Positions 35,037 through 48,059 are shown, numbered from the stretch's first letter. The stretch: DNA of 64,000 bases from Plantago major (GCA_026545765.1 CM048841.1:88704636-88768635), one strand, 5' to 3'. A program made the numbers and translations. Notes: generated by a model from the sequence alone, not told the origin.

Positions 35037-36381
35037 TGATGTGCTCAAATTAATACTTAGAAAACCAAGTAGTAAGAAGTTGTTGTAGACAAACAAATCT
35101 AAACCACAAAGTCGTTCGCTAAGGAATTAATTAAGCTACGTAGCAGTGAGAGTAAACAGATACTTGCGAGTAACAGTTTAATTGATAGTTTGGTTGTACT
35201 TCTAACTAATTAAACTAAAGCTAAGATTACGATTAACAATGAGAGAAAGATGAATACAGTAGCAAGATCTAATGATGCTAATTCGAACTAGGGATAACAC
35301 TCATATTTGTCACACGGTCGTTGTACAGTAAATCAATCAATTCGACTCAACCAATCGTTCTTAGAAAATATTATACTGGAGAAATCGTGAGTCGTCAAAT
35401 CACGATCCTTAAACATGAACAATTTAGAGAATTTAATACGGACTTATCGAATTGAAGGTTTTTACGAAGATTTTATACGAGACTAACCTATATGAGTGAT
35501 TTGATAAACCCTAGAACGAATATGCATAATCTTCACATACTATTGTATTCAAAGGTGTTTAGCTACTCATACCTGATGATTGCATACAGAGATTAATGGT
35601 AAAAATCATATGAAACATAGATGATAAATTCGCATGCAATAACATACAATTCAATCGATAAGATAAAGAACGAATTGCAAAGAAGAAAGCAATGGAGAAA
35701 TCAATACCAATAATCTTGATGATAAAAATCAATGAATAACCAAGCTCCAAAGATGTATCAATGTCAATGTGTGTATCTCGAAGCTTTTCTCAAAACTAGG
35801 TTAAAAGAAGTATGAAAAGAAAAGAATCAAAATTCTAATCTAATAAGGAAAACAAAACTGATATTGCGTCTCTTGCCGCGGCGGAAGGAATAGCTCGCCG
35901 TGGCGAGCCTTCTTAATCGATTATATATCCAGCTCGCAAAATCTCACTGCGGTGGATTGAATCTCTCACCGTCTTTCTTCAAAATAGGGGAGCCAATCGC
36001 AAAATCTCGCCGCGGCGAGCCTTCTTTATCGCAATATATATAATCTTCGCATAATCTCGCCGCGGCGAATCTTCTTTAATCTAAGAAGATGATCACTCGC
36101 TAAATCTCGCCGCGGCGGACCGATTTCCTCGCCGCGGCGAGCCCTCTCTCAATTTCCAGTTGCAAGCTCGTAAAATCTTGCCGCGACGGATTGAATTCCT
36201 CGCCGCAGCGAGCCATGCTAAACAGCTTGTTGTCATTCGGCTCAAAAGACATCGATTTCTACAAAATATAAACAGAACACCAAAGCATAAAAATGAACTA
36301 AAAAGACTACAAAACTAAAGACAAAGACTCACAAAGACCGCTAAAAAGGACCAAATGAGACGTTAGAATATTGTCTCATCA
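35037..36381 (-). repeat. Gypsy-B 3' LTR (1,345 bp)
   Basis: It is homologous to the other LTR over its whole length. The part at 35870-36220 carries several copies of the palindrome TCGCCGCGGCGA or close variants, each followed by GCC or ATC and a CTTCTTTA phrase. Confidence 0.93.
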
Positions 36382-37774
36382 AAATCCCCAAACCGAACCT
36401 TTGCTCGTCCCCGAGCAAACAAACAAATTAAAGACAACTAGACTTAGACTACGACATATAATAACACACAAATGAGTCAATCTTCCAAGTGACCGAACTC
36501 TACTATTGTAAGCGTTAAATTCACAAGATGCAAAAGGTTTGCACTCAACTGGCGTTGACAGAAATAGTGCACAAAAAATCCTGCAAGAGAGTTTTTCAAA
36601 TAAATAACACTTAAGTCTAACTCTCCAATCCCTCGCAAGGAAATCCTGCACTATTCTCTCTCACACTCTGGAAGTGTCCAGTGGGTTAAACACTCAAGAA
36701 CAATAAGAGAAAAGGAAGGTGACTCTCGTCACAAAGGTGCCTCAAATACCTCATGCAATGTACCCAATTAGTTAAGTCAGAAGGGACTTTTTCCTTGCGT
36801 ATAGAAGCTTGCCAAGACATACAATCAACTTCCATAAACCAAATATTTGCATCAAATGAATTAAATTCTAATCAATTTGGCCACTATGGACTCTTTTAGT
36901 CTCACTTTTTTGGTAGTGTCTATTTTACCGAAGTCCACACTTTTGTGCTTGTTAGTTTGGTGTACGTGCCATCAACCCTCACGGACATATGGCTTTTTAG
37001 GACCACGCCGGTATATAGGTAGTATTTGAAACACGCCCAACACGACTACGGTGATGACAAGCACCATAGATACACTCCGAGACAATTCAACTAATCAGGG
37101 GGAATACATATTACAAGATTTGAACAATAACATCATCACGCAGTAGATTTCTTCTCCCCAAACCGGTTCTTCGCAATGCACTGGCTTTCGACAAAATGAA
37201 ACATGAAGAGCATGTCGTTCGTCATACTTAACTTAACTAAGTACACATGAGAATGAGAAGGCGCACACAAGAGGGTTTGCACTTCCCGAAAAGATCACAC
37301 AAGCGCCAGTACAATATTTTTTCATCGGATTAAAGTTTCTCACCGGCATTTTGGACTAAAGAGTTAAACAAACTTGCTATTTACAGGAAAAACAAACTTA
37401 CGAGATCTTAAGTTCACTACACTATCTAAGCTGGGAATCGTGCAAAACGTAAGCAACAAGCAGATTTAACAATCACAATATAAGTTTTCATAACTTGGAA
37501 GAACGACTCACGAAAGACTCTAGAGAAGGAAAGAAAAATCACCAAAACAAACAGAAAGTAAAGGACAAAAGACTCTAGAGACTCAGAAAATAGAGAAAAC
37601 GTAGAAAAGACACTTGAGAGCACATTCCCCCTCCCCAAACCTAAACTCAAGCATGTCCTCAAGCGCAGAGTAAAAAAGAAAAAGAATGGGGTCAACAGTG
37701 ACTTGCCTATGATGTACAGTTTAGAGTCGTGTACTGGACTCGGAGAGTTCGACCACTTCTTTGGGTCGCTCAAT
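36382..37774 (-). other. Gypsy-B 3' non-coding region
   Basis: About 1.4 kb lies between the integrase end and the 3' LTR. Parts of it (36890-37070) match the equivalent region of Gypsy-C (53285-53460), for example CACACTTTTGTGC and ACACGCCCAACACGACTA. It has no supported gene and may contain conserved packaging or processing signals; that is inference. Confidence 0.6.
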
Positions 37775-39832
37775 TTACCCGTGAAAGTATGGTTTAACTC
37801 GCTGCCCATTGACCTTGAAGGTGGAACTGTCAGCGGAATTCAAGAGTTCGACAGCACCATGCGGTGCCACATGAATTATCGTGTACGGTCCATCCCAACG
37901 CGAACGCAACTTTCCTGGAAATAGTTTAAGACGAGAATTACTAACTTGATACCATGAAAGAATGTTTTCCGTGAGGAATTCATTGATAAACATAGGGTAT
38001 AAATACAAGAGCAAAACTTTCATACCTGGGTGCAAGTCCTTGCGGATTATCCCCTTGTCATGATACTCTTTTGTCTTCTGCTTGTAAATCTTTGCATTCT
38101 CAAAGGCAAGGTGGCGGAGTTCTTCCAGCTCGGAGATTTGCAGCAATCGTTCCTCCTCAGCTGCCTGCACATCGAGATTTAGCTCCTTGGTGGCCCATGC
38201 CGCTTTGTGCTCCAACTCCACGGGAAGATGACAAGCTTTGCCATAAACCAACCGGTAGGGGGTTGTACCAATAACAGTCTTGTAACAGGTTCTGTAAGCC
38301 CACAGTGCATCATCTAGCTTGGTTAACCAATCCTTACGATTTGGTTTTACGACCCTTGTGAGAATGCTCTTGATTTGCCTATTGCTGACTTCCACTTGAC
38401 CAGAAGTTTGTGGGTGGTATGCAATTGCGACACGGTGTTGCACTCCATACTTCACAAGCAGGTTCGCAAATGAACGATTAATAAAATGAGATCCTCCATC
38501 GCTAATGATTGCTCTGGGTGTACCAAACCTGCTGAAAATATTCTTGGATAAGAAAGAGAGCACAACTTTGGAATCGTTAGTTCTGGTGGCCATAGCTTCC
38601 ACCCACTTAGTCACATAGTCCACTGTAACAAGAATATATTCATTACCATTAGTTTTAGGAAAGGGTCCCATAAAGTCAATACCCCACACATCAAAGGGTT
38701 CTACCACAAGATTGCTGGTCAAAGGCATCTCATTATGCTTGCTAATGTTACCACTACGCTGACATGCATCACAACTAGCACAAAACTTATGAGCATCTTT
38801 AAACAGAGAGGGCCAAAAGAAACCTGATTGAAGAACCTTCAGGGCGGTTTTCTTCCCGCTGTAGTGCCCTCCACACTGCATGGTATGACAAAAGGTGAGA
38901 ACACTGCCTACTTCACTCTCTGGAATGCAGCATCGTAGGATGCCATCAGCTCCCTCCTTGAAAAGGTGGGGGTCATCCCAAAAGTAGCCATTGGTTCGCC
39001 GCGCAAAGTTCCTTCTTTCCTGCGAAGACATGTTAGCGGGGAAAACACCTGCAACAAGAAAATTCACAATATCTGCAAACCAAGGCTCTAAGCTAACAGA
39101 GAATAGATGCTCATCAGGTAGGTCATTGGGAATAGGTGGAGAAGGGGAGATTGTCTTAGGATCAAGCCTAGATAAATGGTCAACAACAAGATTATCTTTA
39201 CCACACTTATCAACTATTTCGCAATCGAACTCCTGTAACATCAAAACCCACCGAATGAGGCGCGGCTTAGAATCACTCTTCGCCATGAGGTGGCGGATCG
39301 CAGCGTGATCCGTGTGGATGATCACTTTGAACCCTTTTAGATACGAACGGAATGTATCCAATGCGAAAAGAACAGCTAGGAATTCTTTCTCAGTTGTGGT
39401 GTAGTTAACCTGCGCAGGGTTAAGTGTCTTGCTGGCATAGTAAATCACATGAAAATGTCCATTTTTCCTTTGTCCTAAAATAACACCTAAAGTGAAATCC
39501 GAAGCATCGCACATAATCTCAAAGGGTAAGGACCATTTAGGGGCAACAACAATGGGAGCGGAAACAAGCTGCTCTTTCAAGATGTTAAAGGCCTGCATGC
39601 ATTCATCATTGAAAACAAAATGCACATCTTTCATAAGCAAGTTGCTCAAACACTTAGCAATTTTCGAAAAATCCTTATTGAATCTCCTATGAAAACCAAC
39701 ATGCCCAAGAAAAGATTGCAGCTCTTTCACACAAGTGGGAGGGGGAAGTTTAACAATATCAAGCTTTGCTCTATCAACTTCTATCCCACGTTTTGAGACT
39801 ACATGCCCTAAGACAATTCCTTCTCTAACCAT
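37775..39832 (-). CDS. Gypsy-B pol C-terminal part: RT thumb, RNase H and integrase, open over 685 codons
   Basis: Order by approximate residue: RT connection (1-95), RNase H with CDASDFTLG (Asp109) and TDHAAIRHL (about 105-225), the integrase zinc finger with GGHYSGKKT and CDACQ (about 315-365), and the integrase core with WGIDFMGP (first Asp), ISDGGSHF (second Asp) and [12 protein letters not shown] (Glu). The C-terminus ends QRVKPYFHG. Integrase joins element DNA to the chromosome and RNase H removes the RNA template. The start at 39832 is only the beginning of the open frame after a frameshift from the upstream RT. This is the best preserved retroelement enzyme in the window. Confidence 0.92.
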   Translation of the reverse strand: MVREGIVLGHVVSKRGIEVDRAKLDIVKLPPPTCVKELQSFLGHVGFHRRFNKDFSKIAKCLSNLLMKDVHFVFNDECMQAFNILKEQLVSAPIVVAPKWSLPFEIMCDASDFTLGVILGQRKNGHFHVIYYASKTLNPAQVNYTTTEKEFLAVLFALDTFRSYLKGFKVIIHTDHAAIRHLMAKSDSKPRLIRWVLMLQEFDCEIVDKCGKDNLVVDHLSRLDPKTISPSPPIPNDLPDEHLFSVSLEPWFADIVNFLVAGVFPANMSSQERRNFARRTNGYFWDDPHLFKEGADGILRCCIPESEVGSVLTFCHTMQCGGHYSGKKTALKVLQSGFFWPSLFKDAHKFCASCDACQRSGNISKHNEMPLTSNLVVEPFDVWGIDFMGPFPKTNGNEYILVTVDYVTKWVEAMATRTNDSKVVLSFLSKNIFSRFGTPRAIISDGGSHFINRSFANLLVKYGVQHRVAIAYHPQTSGQVEVSNRQIKSILTRVVKPNRKDWLTKLDDALWAYRTCYKTVIGTTPYRLVYGKACHLPVELEHKAAWATKELNLDVQAAEEERLLQISELEELRHLAFENAKIYKQKTKEYHDKGIIRKDLHPGMKVLLLYLYPMFINEFLTENILSWYQVSNSRLKLFPGKLRSRWDGPYTIIHVAPHGAVELLNSADSSTFKVNGQRVKPYFHG

Positions 39833-40236
39833 AAATGAATTTTTTCCCAGCTAAGAGTTAAGTTACACTCAATGCAGCGTTTAAGCACTTTATCAAGTTT
39901 ATGCAAGCAATCATCAAAAGAATCTCCAAAAAGAGAGAAGTCATCCATGAAGACCTCTATAAAATCCTGCACCATGTCAGAAAATATAGAAAGCATGCAT
40001 CTTTGAAAAGCAACAGGAGCGTTGCAGAGTCCGAAAGGCATTCTGCGATAGGCAAAAGTCCCATAGGGATAAGTAAATGTCGTCTTCTCCTGATCCTCCT
40101 GAGCAATGGGTATTTGGTAGAAACCTGAAAGACTATCCAAAAAACAATAGAACTCTCGTCCAACAAGGCGGTTAAGCATCTCATCAATGAATGGGCAGAG
40201 GGAAGTGGTCTTTCTTAGTGGCTGCACACACGCCAC
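39808..40236 (-). pseudogene. Gypsy-B reverse transcriptase palm
   Basis: The frame shows FPFIDEML-like text (CPFIDEMLNRL), YPYGTFAYRRMPFGLCNAP and the catalytic VFMDDFSLFG with both Asp residues, in the FxDD form usual for Athila/Tat. It overlaps the next frame by 25 bases through a frameshift. Confidence 0.9.
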
Positions 40237-40478
40237 CCAGTGGTTTTTCTTACTGGGACCTCTGCGCCCTTCTCGTTTATTTCGACAGTAACCCTCGACT
40301 TCTTAGGAACTACATGCACATGACTCACCCATCTACTATCATCTATGGGGTAAATTATGTCGTGCTCAAGCATCTTAAGGATCTCAGTTTTCACTACATC
40401 TTGCATGACAGGATTAAGCCTACGCTGGGGTTGCCTAACAAGTTTAGCATCATCTTCTAAATTATCCTGTGTGTGCAA
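40215..40478 (-). pseudogene. Gypsy-B reverse transcriptase N-terminal part
   Basis: The text AKLVRQPQRRLNPVMQDVVK and ILKMLEHDIIYPIDDSRWVS is the start of a Gypsy reverse transcriptase. Frameshifts separate it from the protease frame upstream and the palm downstream. Confidence 0.88.
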
Positions 40479-42082
40479 CGGGTTGCGCTAATGCCCTTAA
40501 TGTCTCCAATTCCCCATCCTATGGCCGCAAAATTCTCCTTAAGAAGCTCAACAAGTTGGTTCTCTTCTTCCTTTTGCAATTTCGAAGAGATTATCACAGG
40601 TTTGGACCGATTTTCACCAAGGAAAGCATACTTAAGGTGGGATGTGAGTTCCTTAAGGTCAGGCCTAGGGGTTTCGATTTCCCCAGTATTGCTACTGAGG
40701 GAGTCGAATTCACCTAATGGTTCACTAGGGGGATCGAGTTCACCTGCCGGTTCAGTTTCGGCTAAATCTAAAGTACAGATTAGCTCATGACTTTCCTCAC
40801 TCACAATTCTCTTATCAGGATCTAGTGTCAAAGCGGACTCTAACTTATCGCTAGCAATATCATCAAGCAAAGTAGTATATACACAATCATCAATGACACA
40901 ATGAAATTCTTTGGCAATCTCATGTTCAGTTTCACAATCTGTAACAGAATAGGCATTAGAGTTACCTGCAGGACGGACTGCGTCCTTGCTGATTCGATTG
41001 CCTCCGATATCCATCGCTATCTTCCCTTCTGCAACATCGACTTGAAGTTTGACAGTTTTCACGGACGGCTTTCCCAGCAAAATCACATGGTTTCTGCTGC
41101 TGGTTGTTGCATTGCTGGGAGGTAGAACTACAAAATCTGCTGGTACCAATTATGTGTCAACCTTGACCAAAGCATCCTGTATAATACCAAGTGGTCGCTG
41201 GATACTACAATCAGCCATCTGCAACGTCATAGTCACTGGTTCCAACTTCCCCAAACCAAGCTCTTGATAAAAGTTATGGGTAATAAGATTAATGCTCGCT
41301 CCCAAGTCGAGCATACCTTTTGCTACCCTCCCATTCTCCATTTGTATATCAATCGCGAAACTCCCTGGGTCTTGTTGTTTTACTGGTAATCCGATCACAG
41401 AATTTGCTGTTTCTGGAAGAATCAGCTTTTCAGTAGACGAAAGCTTCTTCTTATTAGCATTTAGGTCCTTGAAGAACTTAGCATAGGAGGGGACATTATC
41501 GATAAGCTCTAGTAGTGGCATGTTCACGTTAACCTTGGAAAGCATTGCCAGAATAGATTTGAACTTACTGTCGTCTTTTGGCTTCTTAACTCTCCCAGGG
41601 TATGGTAATGGCTTGGGAACTGGCGGTCCTGGGGGGCGGAAGGGGTTATTAGATTTATGTAGAACCTCAGTGCTGCTTCTTGGGTCCTCAATAATCTCCT
41701 CAGCTTCCTCCTCAGTAATGTCGATAGCTGGTGTAGGTTGAGTTTCCGGTTTAGTCATCATATCTGGCTTCTCAACAACCTTACCACTACGCAGTATTGT
41801 AGTTGCTTGAATCTCCTCTTCCAATTCATCTTCATCCCCAAATTCTAGACCTGCTACGAAGTTAGCCAACCTATCTGCTAAGTCCTCTATTCTGCTCATC
41901 ATCCCTTCAATCTGTTGTCCTGTTCTCTCTTGCCCTTCCATAACAACTTGCATAAATTTTTCATCATGGGCAATTAAGGCCATCAATGTGCTTTTGCTAA
42001 ATGAGCTGCTCTCTGGTAAAATATTTACACTATTCACCATTTCCCTTGCAGAGGGTGTGTAGTAGCTGGAAAAGGACTCCAT
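40457..42082 (-). pseudogene. Gypsy-B Gag remnant and aspartic protease, one in-frame stop
   Basis: One frame runs from the ATG at 42082 through a single TAA (41150-41152) to 40457. The first part is acidic and proline-rich linker. The protease active site reads LDLGASINL, followed by LGLGKLEPVTMTLQMADCS and, past the stop, VILLGKPSVKT. The retrotransposon capsid domain and zinc knuckle expected before the protease are absent, since only 132 bases separate the ATG from the LTR. A large deletion in gag is the simplest explanation. Confidence 0.85.
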
Positions 42083-42189
42083 TACGGGATCTCAACAACA
42101 GTAACTCAACAAATGCTTAGTTTCTGTTAGTCCAAGTAAAATGAAATCAAGACAAGTAACCACCGACTCTCAGCGCTACAATAGGAATT

Positions 42190-42214
42190 AATTCCCCGGC
42201 AGCGGCGCCAAATT
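42190..42214 (-). other. Gypsy-B primer binding site
   Basis: On the minus strand TTTGGCGCCGCTGCCGGGGA lies next to the 5' LTR and matches the 3' end of aspartate tRNA with one difference (GCT for GTT). Confidence 0.85.
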
Positions 42215-43525
42215 TGATGTGCTCAAATTAATACATAGAAAACCAAGTAGTAAGCAGTTGTTGTAGACAAACAAAGCTAAACCACAGAGTCGTTCGCTAA
42301 GGAATTAATTAAGCTATGTAGCAGTGAGAGTAAACAGATACTTGCGAGTAACAGTTTAATTGATAGTTTGGTTGTACTTCTAACTAATTTAACTAAAGCT
42401 AAGATTACGATTAACAATGAGAGAAAGATGAATACAATAGCAAGATCCAATTATACTAATTCGAACTAGGGATAACACTCATATTTGTCACACGGTCGTT
42501 GTACAGTAAATCAATCAATTCGACTCAACCAATCGTTCTTAGAAAATATTATACTGGAGAAATCGTGAGTCGTCAAACACGATCCTTAAACATGAACAAT
42601 TTAGAGAATTTAATACGGACTTATCGAATTGAAGGTTTTTACGAAGATTTTATACGAGACTAACCTATATGAGTGATTTGATAAACCCTAGAATGAATAT
42701 GCATAATCTTCACATACTATTGTATTCAAAGGTGTTTAGCTACTCATACCTGATGATTGCATACAGAGATTAATGGTAAAAATCATATGAAACATAGATG
42801 ATAAATTCGCATGCAATAACATACAATTCAATCGATAAGATAAAGAACGAATTGCAAAGAAGAAAGCAATGGAGAAATCAATACCAATAATCTTGATGAT
42901 AAAAATCAATGAATAACCAAGCTCCAAAGATGTATCAATGTCAATGTGTGTATCTCGAAGCTTTTCTCAAAACTTGGTTAATAGAAGTTTATGAAAAGAA
43001 AAGAATCAAAATTCTAATCTAATAAGGAGAACAAAACTGATTCTGCGTCTCTCGCCGCGGCGAGCCTTCTTAATCGATTATATATCCAGCTCGCAAAATC
43101 TCACCGCGGCGGATTGAATCTCTCACCGTCTTTCTTCAAAACAGGGGAACCAATCGCAAAATCTCGCCGCGGCGAGCCTTCTTTATCGCAATATATATAA
43201 TCTTCGCATAATCTCGCCGCGGCGAGTCTTCTTTAATCTCAAAAGATGATCACTCGCTAAATCTCGCCACAAGGACCGATTTCCTCGTGAAAGCCTTCTC
43301 TCAATTTCTGTGCAAGCTCGTAAAATCTACATGGCGAATCAATTCTCATGGCCACAAGTAGCTAAACGACTTGTTCTCATTCGGCTCAAAAGACATCGAT
43401 TTCTACAAAATATAAACAAAACACCAAAGCGTAAAAACGAACTAAAAAGACTACAAAACTAAAGACAAAGACTCACAAAGACCGCTAAAAAGGACCAAAT
43501 GAGACGTTAGAATATTGTCTCATCA
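42215..43525 (-). repeat. Gypsy-B 5' LTR (1,311 bp)
   Basis: It pairs with 35037-36381. Copies of TCGCCGCGGCGA occur at about 43054, 43165 and 43213, but further copies seen in the other LTR are here altered (for example CGCCACAAGG and ACATGGCGA at 43265-43335). Confidence 0.93.
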
Positions 43526-43530
43526 CAATC

Positions 43531-44725
43531 AATAGCCCTTCGGTTTAGAAAGAGCTCCTCATGGGCGAATCCCTACACAGAGCCATTGGGTCCGACCCAA
43601 TGAGAGTTTCTCAAGAAAGCCCAAAGTTCGAGTGGTTCGATCTCATCGTCCCCAGTGAGATCCGACTCATACAAGGCGGATCACACATAGGAACGTCGGA
43701 ATCGCCCCAATCGATAGATATCCGAACTAGGGGATCCGAATCACCTACTACTACAAGACAAAAATGATACAAAACAGCCGTACAGTGCCAAGGTATTTAT
43801 AGATGCCATCGACCAATCACATTGGGATGCGTGCAATGTAACGGCTACCATTGGGCTTGGGCCTGAGTTGGGACTTTACTATTGGGCTTCCACTTCAGAT
43901 CCATTAATGATTCGAGTGGTTCGAACTAAGTTGTTACTCCGGACCGATACTTAGCTCATTGTACGAATCATTATTTACAAGACTTTATGATTCGGACGCT
44001 TGGGATCGATACACTTCAACCAACATGTGTCCGAACCTATAAAGTTTACTCGGCCTATTTCGTTAAAAATAGTTTGAGCCACAATCACTTGTGCGGAATA
44101 ATACCAAGTTACATCCCTTATATTATGTGCACATTGATTTCAGACAATCCGTTCGGACCACAGCCGAGAGAGTCCGAACTGATTCTCTAACTTGGATTGT
44201 TTGCCACCTCAAGTTTAAGTTTGTGAGTTGCCTCGGACTAACTCCCCGACGACCGAACTAGATACTTGAAACAATTACATAAAACATGCATGTATTAACT
44301 CGGAGCACAGAAGAAAGCACGAAAGAAAATTGAATGCATCAATTTAAAGAAGAGCTGATCCGAAGCAGAACAATACTCCGAACCAACATCAGTACGAAGC
44401 AAGACAACAAGATCCGAAGCAGAATAAGTTGGACAATTGTTCAAACTGAAAATAAAGAGCAAATGGAAATTGTCTTCAGGTCCGAAGACCATTACATCAT
44501 TCACGGGGCATACCCCGCCTTTAATTAGTCCGACTCGCAGAAGGATCTCCCTGGGACTCCGGTTTGGCACGGTCGGGGGCACTCTCCAGATCATCATGCT
44601 GAGAAGCCTGGTGCTCAGACAACCTCTTGGCTCATTCCTCTCTTTTCTTCCGGATGAACTCCGGGCATTCTTTGTACAAGTCCAAGTCTTAGTCATGGCC
44701 TAGCACCGGACCAGGGATCTTCAGC
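43531..44725 (-). repeat. LTR-like sequence right of Gypsy-B
   Basis: This is non-coding and rich in TCCGAAC/TCGGAC motifs. A minus-strand TATA-like CTATAAATACC lies at about 43794-43804, suggesting an LTR promoter in minus orientation. It is probably the same LTR as 34391-35036 split by Gypsy-B. The open frame at 44295-44696 has no recognisable product. Confidence 0.45.
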
Positions 44726-44732
44726 CACGCAC

Positions 44733-44965
44733 GGATGTAGGGACGGATAAAATCCGTCCCTACCTTAGGGTCGAATCGGCGGATCTAGGGACGGATAGGC
44801 CTATCCGTCCCTAAATAAGGACGGATTAGGGTATCCGTCCCTGTGTTAGGGACGGATATTTTATCCGTCCCTAAAACAGTTGACCAAGAAAAAGAAAAGA
44901 AAAAAGGGGGGCCAGCCCTAAATAGGGATGGATTTAGGGACGGATAGCTATCCGTCCCTAGAACC
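44733..44965. repeat. CACTA left subterminal repeats
   Basis: About ten copies of AGGGACGGATA and its complement TATCCGTCCCTA occur in both orientations. In this superfamily such motifs bind the element-encoded DNA-binding protein. Confidence 0.85.
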
Positions 44966-45703
44966 GCATTACAGAAAGAAAAGCAGCGGGCATTCTTCCC
45001 ATTTGCTCACTGCTTTTCTTTCTTCCTCCTCTCTTCTCAAATTTGCCACTTACCATTTCTGGCCAAATCTCGACGATTCCGATCAATCTTATACTCGTTT
45101 TGAAGCTTGTGGGACAAGGAGCTCGGGTTGTGCATCAATTTCAAATTTCATCTGCTATTATCTCCGGAATTGAAGGTATTTTGGCTAAAGCCCTTACTTT
45201 TTAAAATTTGGGGATTTTGTTAATTTCGACTAGTTTGATCAATTGTATGTTTATAGGAAGTATGTAGTAGATAATTTAGCTTATATTACGTATTGGGTTA
45301 GCTTTGAGATGTGCAATTGATATATTTATTGTGAAATTGGATTGCTAGTATGATTGTAAGTATGTAGGGTATTTACTTACCTATTTTCGTATACGTACTA
45401 GGAATATGAAGATTTAATTGTGTGTTTGGAGACAATTTGGTGATTTTGGTGATTTTAATATAATTTTGGAGTATTAACATAAAAACAATTACTAATATTT
45501 TCATCTAAAATTTGTAATGTTAATAGATATATGGAAGTTTAACTACTAGAAAATTGAATTGTAATCGTAAAATGCATGTAATTCATTCCCAATTGTTAAC
45601 GTATCATAATTAAAAATGTAATTGTAATTGTAATGGAACTAAATACGTAATGGTATACATGTTATAAATCTAATAAATTGAGACGCAGGTTAATTGTTGA
45701 ATT

Positions 45704-48059
45704 ATGAATCCCGATCGTTCATGGATGTACCGTCGCACTGTTAATGGCAGAATTGAATCTAGTTTTGTGGAAGGGGTTGAACCCTTTATTGCTTTTGCAC
45801 TTACACAGACTACTTGTTTGAGTCGGGGGATGATGAAGTGCCCTTGCAATGCGAACAAATGTAGGAATAGGCAAATTTTACCTCCTAGAACGGTAGTCGA
45901 GCACTTGAAACGTAAGGGGTTCGTAGCTGAGTATGAGGTATGGTGTTATCATGGTGATGAATCAATACCGTTCATGGACTATGGGAGTATTCCTAAGCGT
46001 AAAAGAAGGAAGCAAAATGTGATCGGTAGTACTCAAAATACGTCTACATCTGATGCTAATCCTGATCATAAGAGGATTGAGCAAATGTATATGTTTTACA
46101 TGCATGCCAATTCATCTCATCTTTCTTACTAAAACTTGTTATATATGCTTTATTACGTGTCTATTGTATATGTTTTACCTGCCAATTCATCTCGTCTTTC
46201 TTACTAACACTTGTTGTATGCTTTTGCAGATGCCGCGGCAGAAGTGGTCCACATACCGTCCTCCGGTGTCTAGTGCTACTAGTGGTGGTCCTGGTACGGG
46301 CAGTGATGTGGGTAGACCTTCGGGCGACTATGACATCAAGTGAGCAACAACAGAGTTCTGAGACTCCCACTGGCTCGAGCGTGGGGACGTCACCCATGTT
46401 TGGTGACTTATCCTCTGATGGGTGTCCCTACACCGTTCTGACACCCGGTGCCTACTTGGAATGGGAAGCTGGTGTTGTTCCCGAACGGGAAGAAGTAAGT
46501 ATTATGCATTTGTAGAACATAACTTCAGATAATTAGTAAATGTTACATGAATTTACTAAGAATGTTTATTTCATGTCTGTCTCATTTATAACAGGCTTTG
46601 GCCACAGGGTGCTAGCGAAAATATTGGTAAGATTATGAGGCTCAGGAGGGAGAAGCCGGGTGAAGGAGGTGAGAAGTGGTCTACGCTCCCGGACCGGATG
46701 AAGCACCATTACTTTGATGAGATGCGGGGTAAGCTTAAATGTTACAATGCTTTATCCCGTGGTATGTTAGCCACTGTACTTGGGTGATATGTTAGTCACC
46801 ATTACTGAACTTGTTGTGCTGATTTCGTGGTATGTTAGCCACTGTACTTGGGTGATATGTTAGTCACCATTGTGTTAGTAAATTTTAGGACAATTTGAGT
46901 GGTATGTTAGCCACTGTACTTGGGTGATATATTAGTCACTGTTCTTTGACTTGTTGTGCTGATTGAGTGGTATGTTAGCCACTGTACTTGGGTGATATGT
47001 TAGTCACCATTACTGAACTTGTTGTGCTGATTTCGTGGTATGTTAGCCACTGTACTTGTGTTTATCTTTAAATTCCTACTTTCATTAACCTATTTGGGAT
47101 TTCTACTTCTTATGGAAATGTTGTAGAAGTACTACTTCATTCCCAATGCCCTGATTCCCCAACTGTGGCCTGTTTTCGAGACTGTTGGATCAGAGTGCTA
47201 TAAGAGGATGGTTAGCAACATGAAAACCGCTGGGGTAAAGCCGCAGTTCATGGGGGATGATGAGTGGGCACTTTGGCAGGAGTACTGGAGGGATCCCTTT
47301 GTCAGGGACACGGCGGCGAAGAACAGAGCGAACCGGTTGACTGAGGTGCGAGATGGTACGGGCAGCTCCAGGCATCATTATGGGTCGCGGCTGTTGTTAC
47401 AGACAACCAGATATCGGTTAGTATATAAGTTATTTATGACTTGGAATATGATTTGTACATATGTTTTTTGCTTTCATTTCTAACAACTTACTACTTGTTT
47501 GCATGTTCTTCAGCTCCATGCCGGGGAGCCACTACTGCACTTCACCACTTCAAGAAGGCAAAAATGAAGAATGACATCTGGACTGATCCTAGGGCCAAGC
47601 TAATTGGGGTACGTTTCTTTGTTAAGGTTCACATTTGCATTTGTGTATATTATATATCGAGCGTATCTTCCTAAAACTGTATCTCATTTCGTATGCACTA
47701 CACTATTGCGTACGGTGGAGCAGATCATGGAGGAGAGGATGATCGACGGTCATGAGCTCACAATTCGAGAGCAAGACCAGATATTCTTCCAAGTTAACCC
47801 GGTGGACGCTAAGGGTCGAATGTATGGGATCGGCAGTTTGGGCCCTGCATTGACAGGATGTAGCTTCTCCGTGTCTCAGGCATCCTCATCACGTGGAAAT
47901 TTCTACACACAAGAGCAGGTGAATGAGCAGATGAATCCTCTCAAGCAAACGATCGATCAACTGCTAGAGAATCAAGATCGTATCACTCGTCGGATGGATG
48001 AGATGTCACAACAGATGTTCAGTGCGAACCAACAACCACCGCCTCCTCCCAGTTCTTAG
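45704..48059 (+). CDS. CACTA gene: transposase-associated domain plus Transposase_24-like region
   Basis: Exon 1 (45704 to about 46087) begins MNPDRSWMYRRTVNGR and has the cysteine pattern KCPCNANKCRN with WCYHGDE, the transposase-associated domain found at the N-terminus of plant CACTA proteins. Likely further exons are 46230 to about 46493, 46595-46728, 47127-47416, 47514-47608 and 47724-48059. They show EKWSTLPDRMKHHYFDEM, WALWQEYWRDP and HHYGSR of the plant En/Spm Transposase_24 family, then a C-terminal helix likely to form a coiled coil and a proline tail. A frame change near 46328 is needed in exon 2, so the gene may be broken. The catalytic TNP2 (DDE) domain is absent. Confidence 0.72.
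46758..47060. repeat. Intronic minisatellite, unit about 68-75 bp
   Basis: GTGGTATGTTAGCCACTGTA recurs five times, usually followed by CTTGGGTGATATGTTAGTCA and often by CTTGTTGTGCTGATT. Within each unit GTTAGCCAC and GTTAGTCAC are near copies, so the unit itself grew from a smaller one. It fills most of the intron 46729-47126. Confidence 0.92.

Larger units (their letters stand above)
35037..43525 (-). mobile_element. Gypsy-B: Ty3/Gypsy element, Athila/Tat-like, target duplication CAATC
   Basis: LTRs of 1,345 bp (35037-36381) and 1,311 bp (42215-43525) read TGATGAGACAATATT... to ...GAGCACATCA on the minus strand. The perfect 5 bp duplication CAATC lies at 35032-35036 and 43526-43530. The primer site TTTGGCGCCGCTGCCGGGGA next to the 5' LTR matches aspartate tRNA, as in Athila and Tat elements. 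A purine-rich GGTTTGGGGAT precedes the 3' LTR. Coding order is protease, reverse transcriptase, RNase H, integrase, which defines Gypsy. The capsid part of gag is missing. The pol C-terminal frame of 685 codons is still open. Confidence 0.95.

Noticed and set aside
44295-44696. A 133-residue minus-strand protein
   Set aside because: It lies in LTR-like sequence with TCCGAAC repeats and has no recognisable domain.
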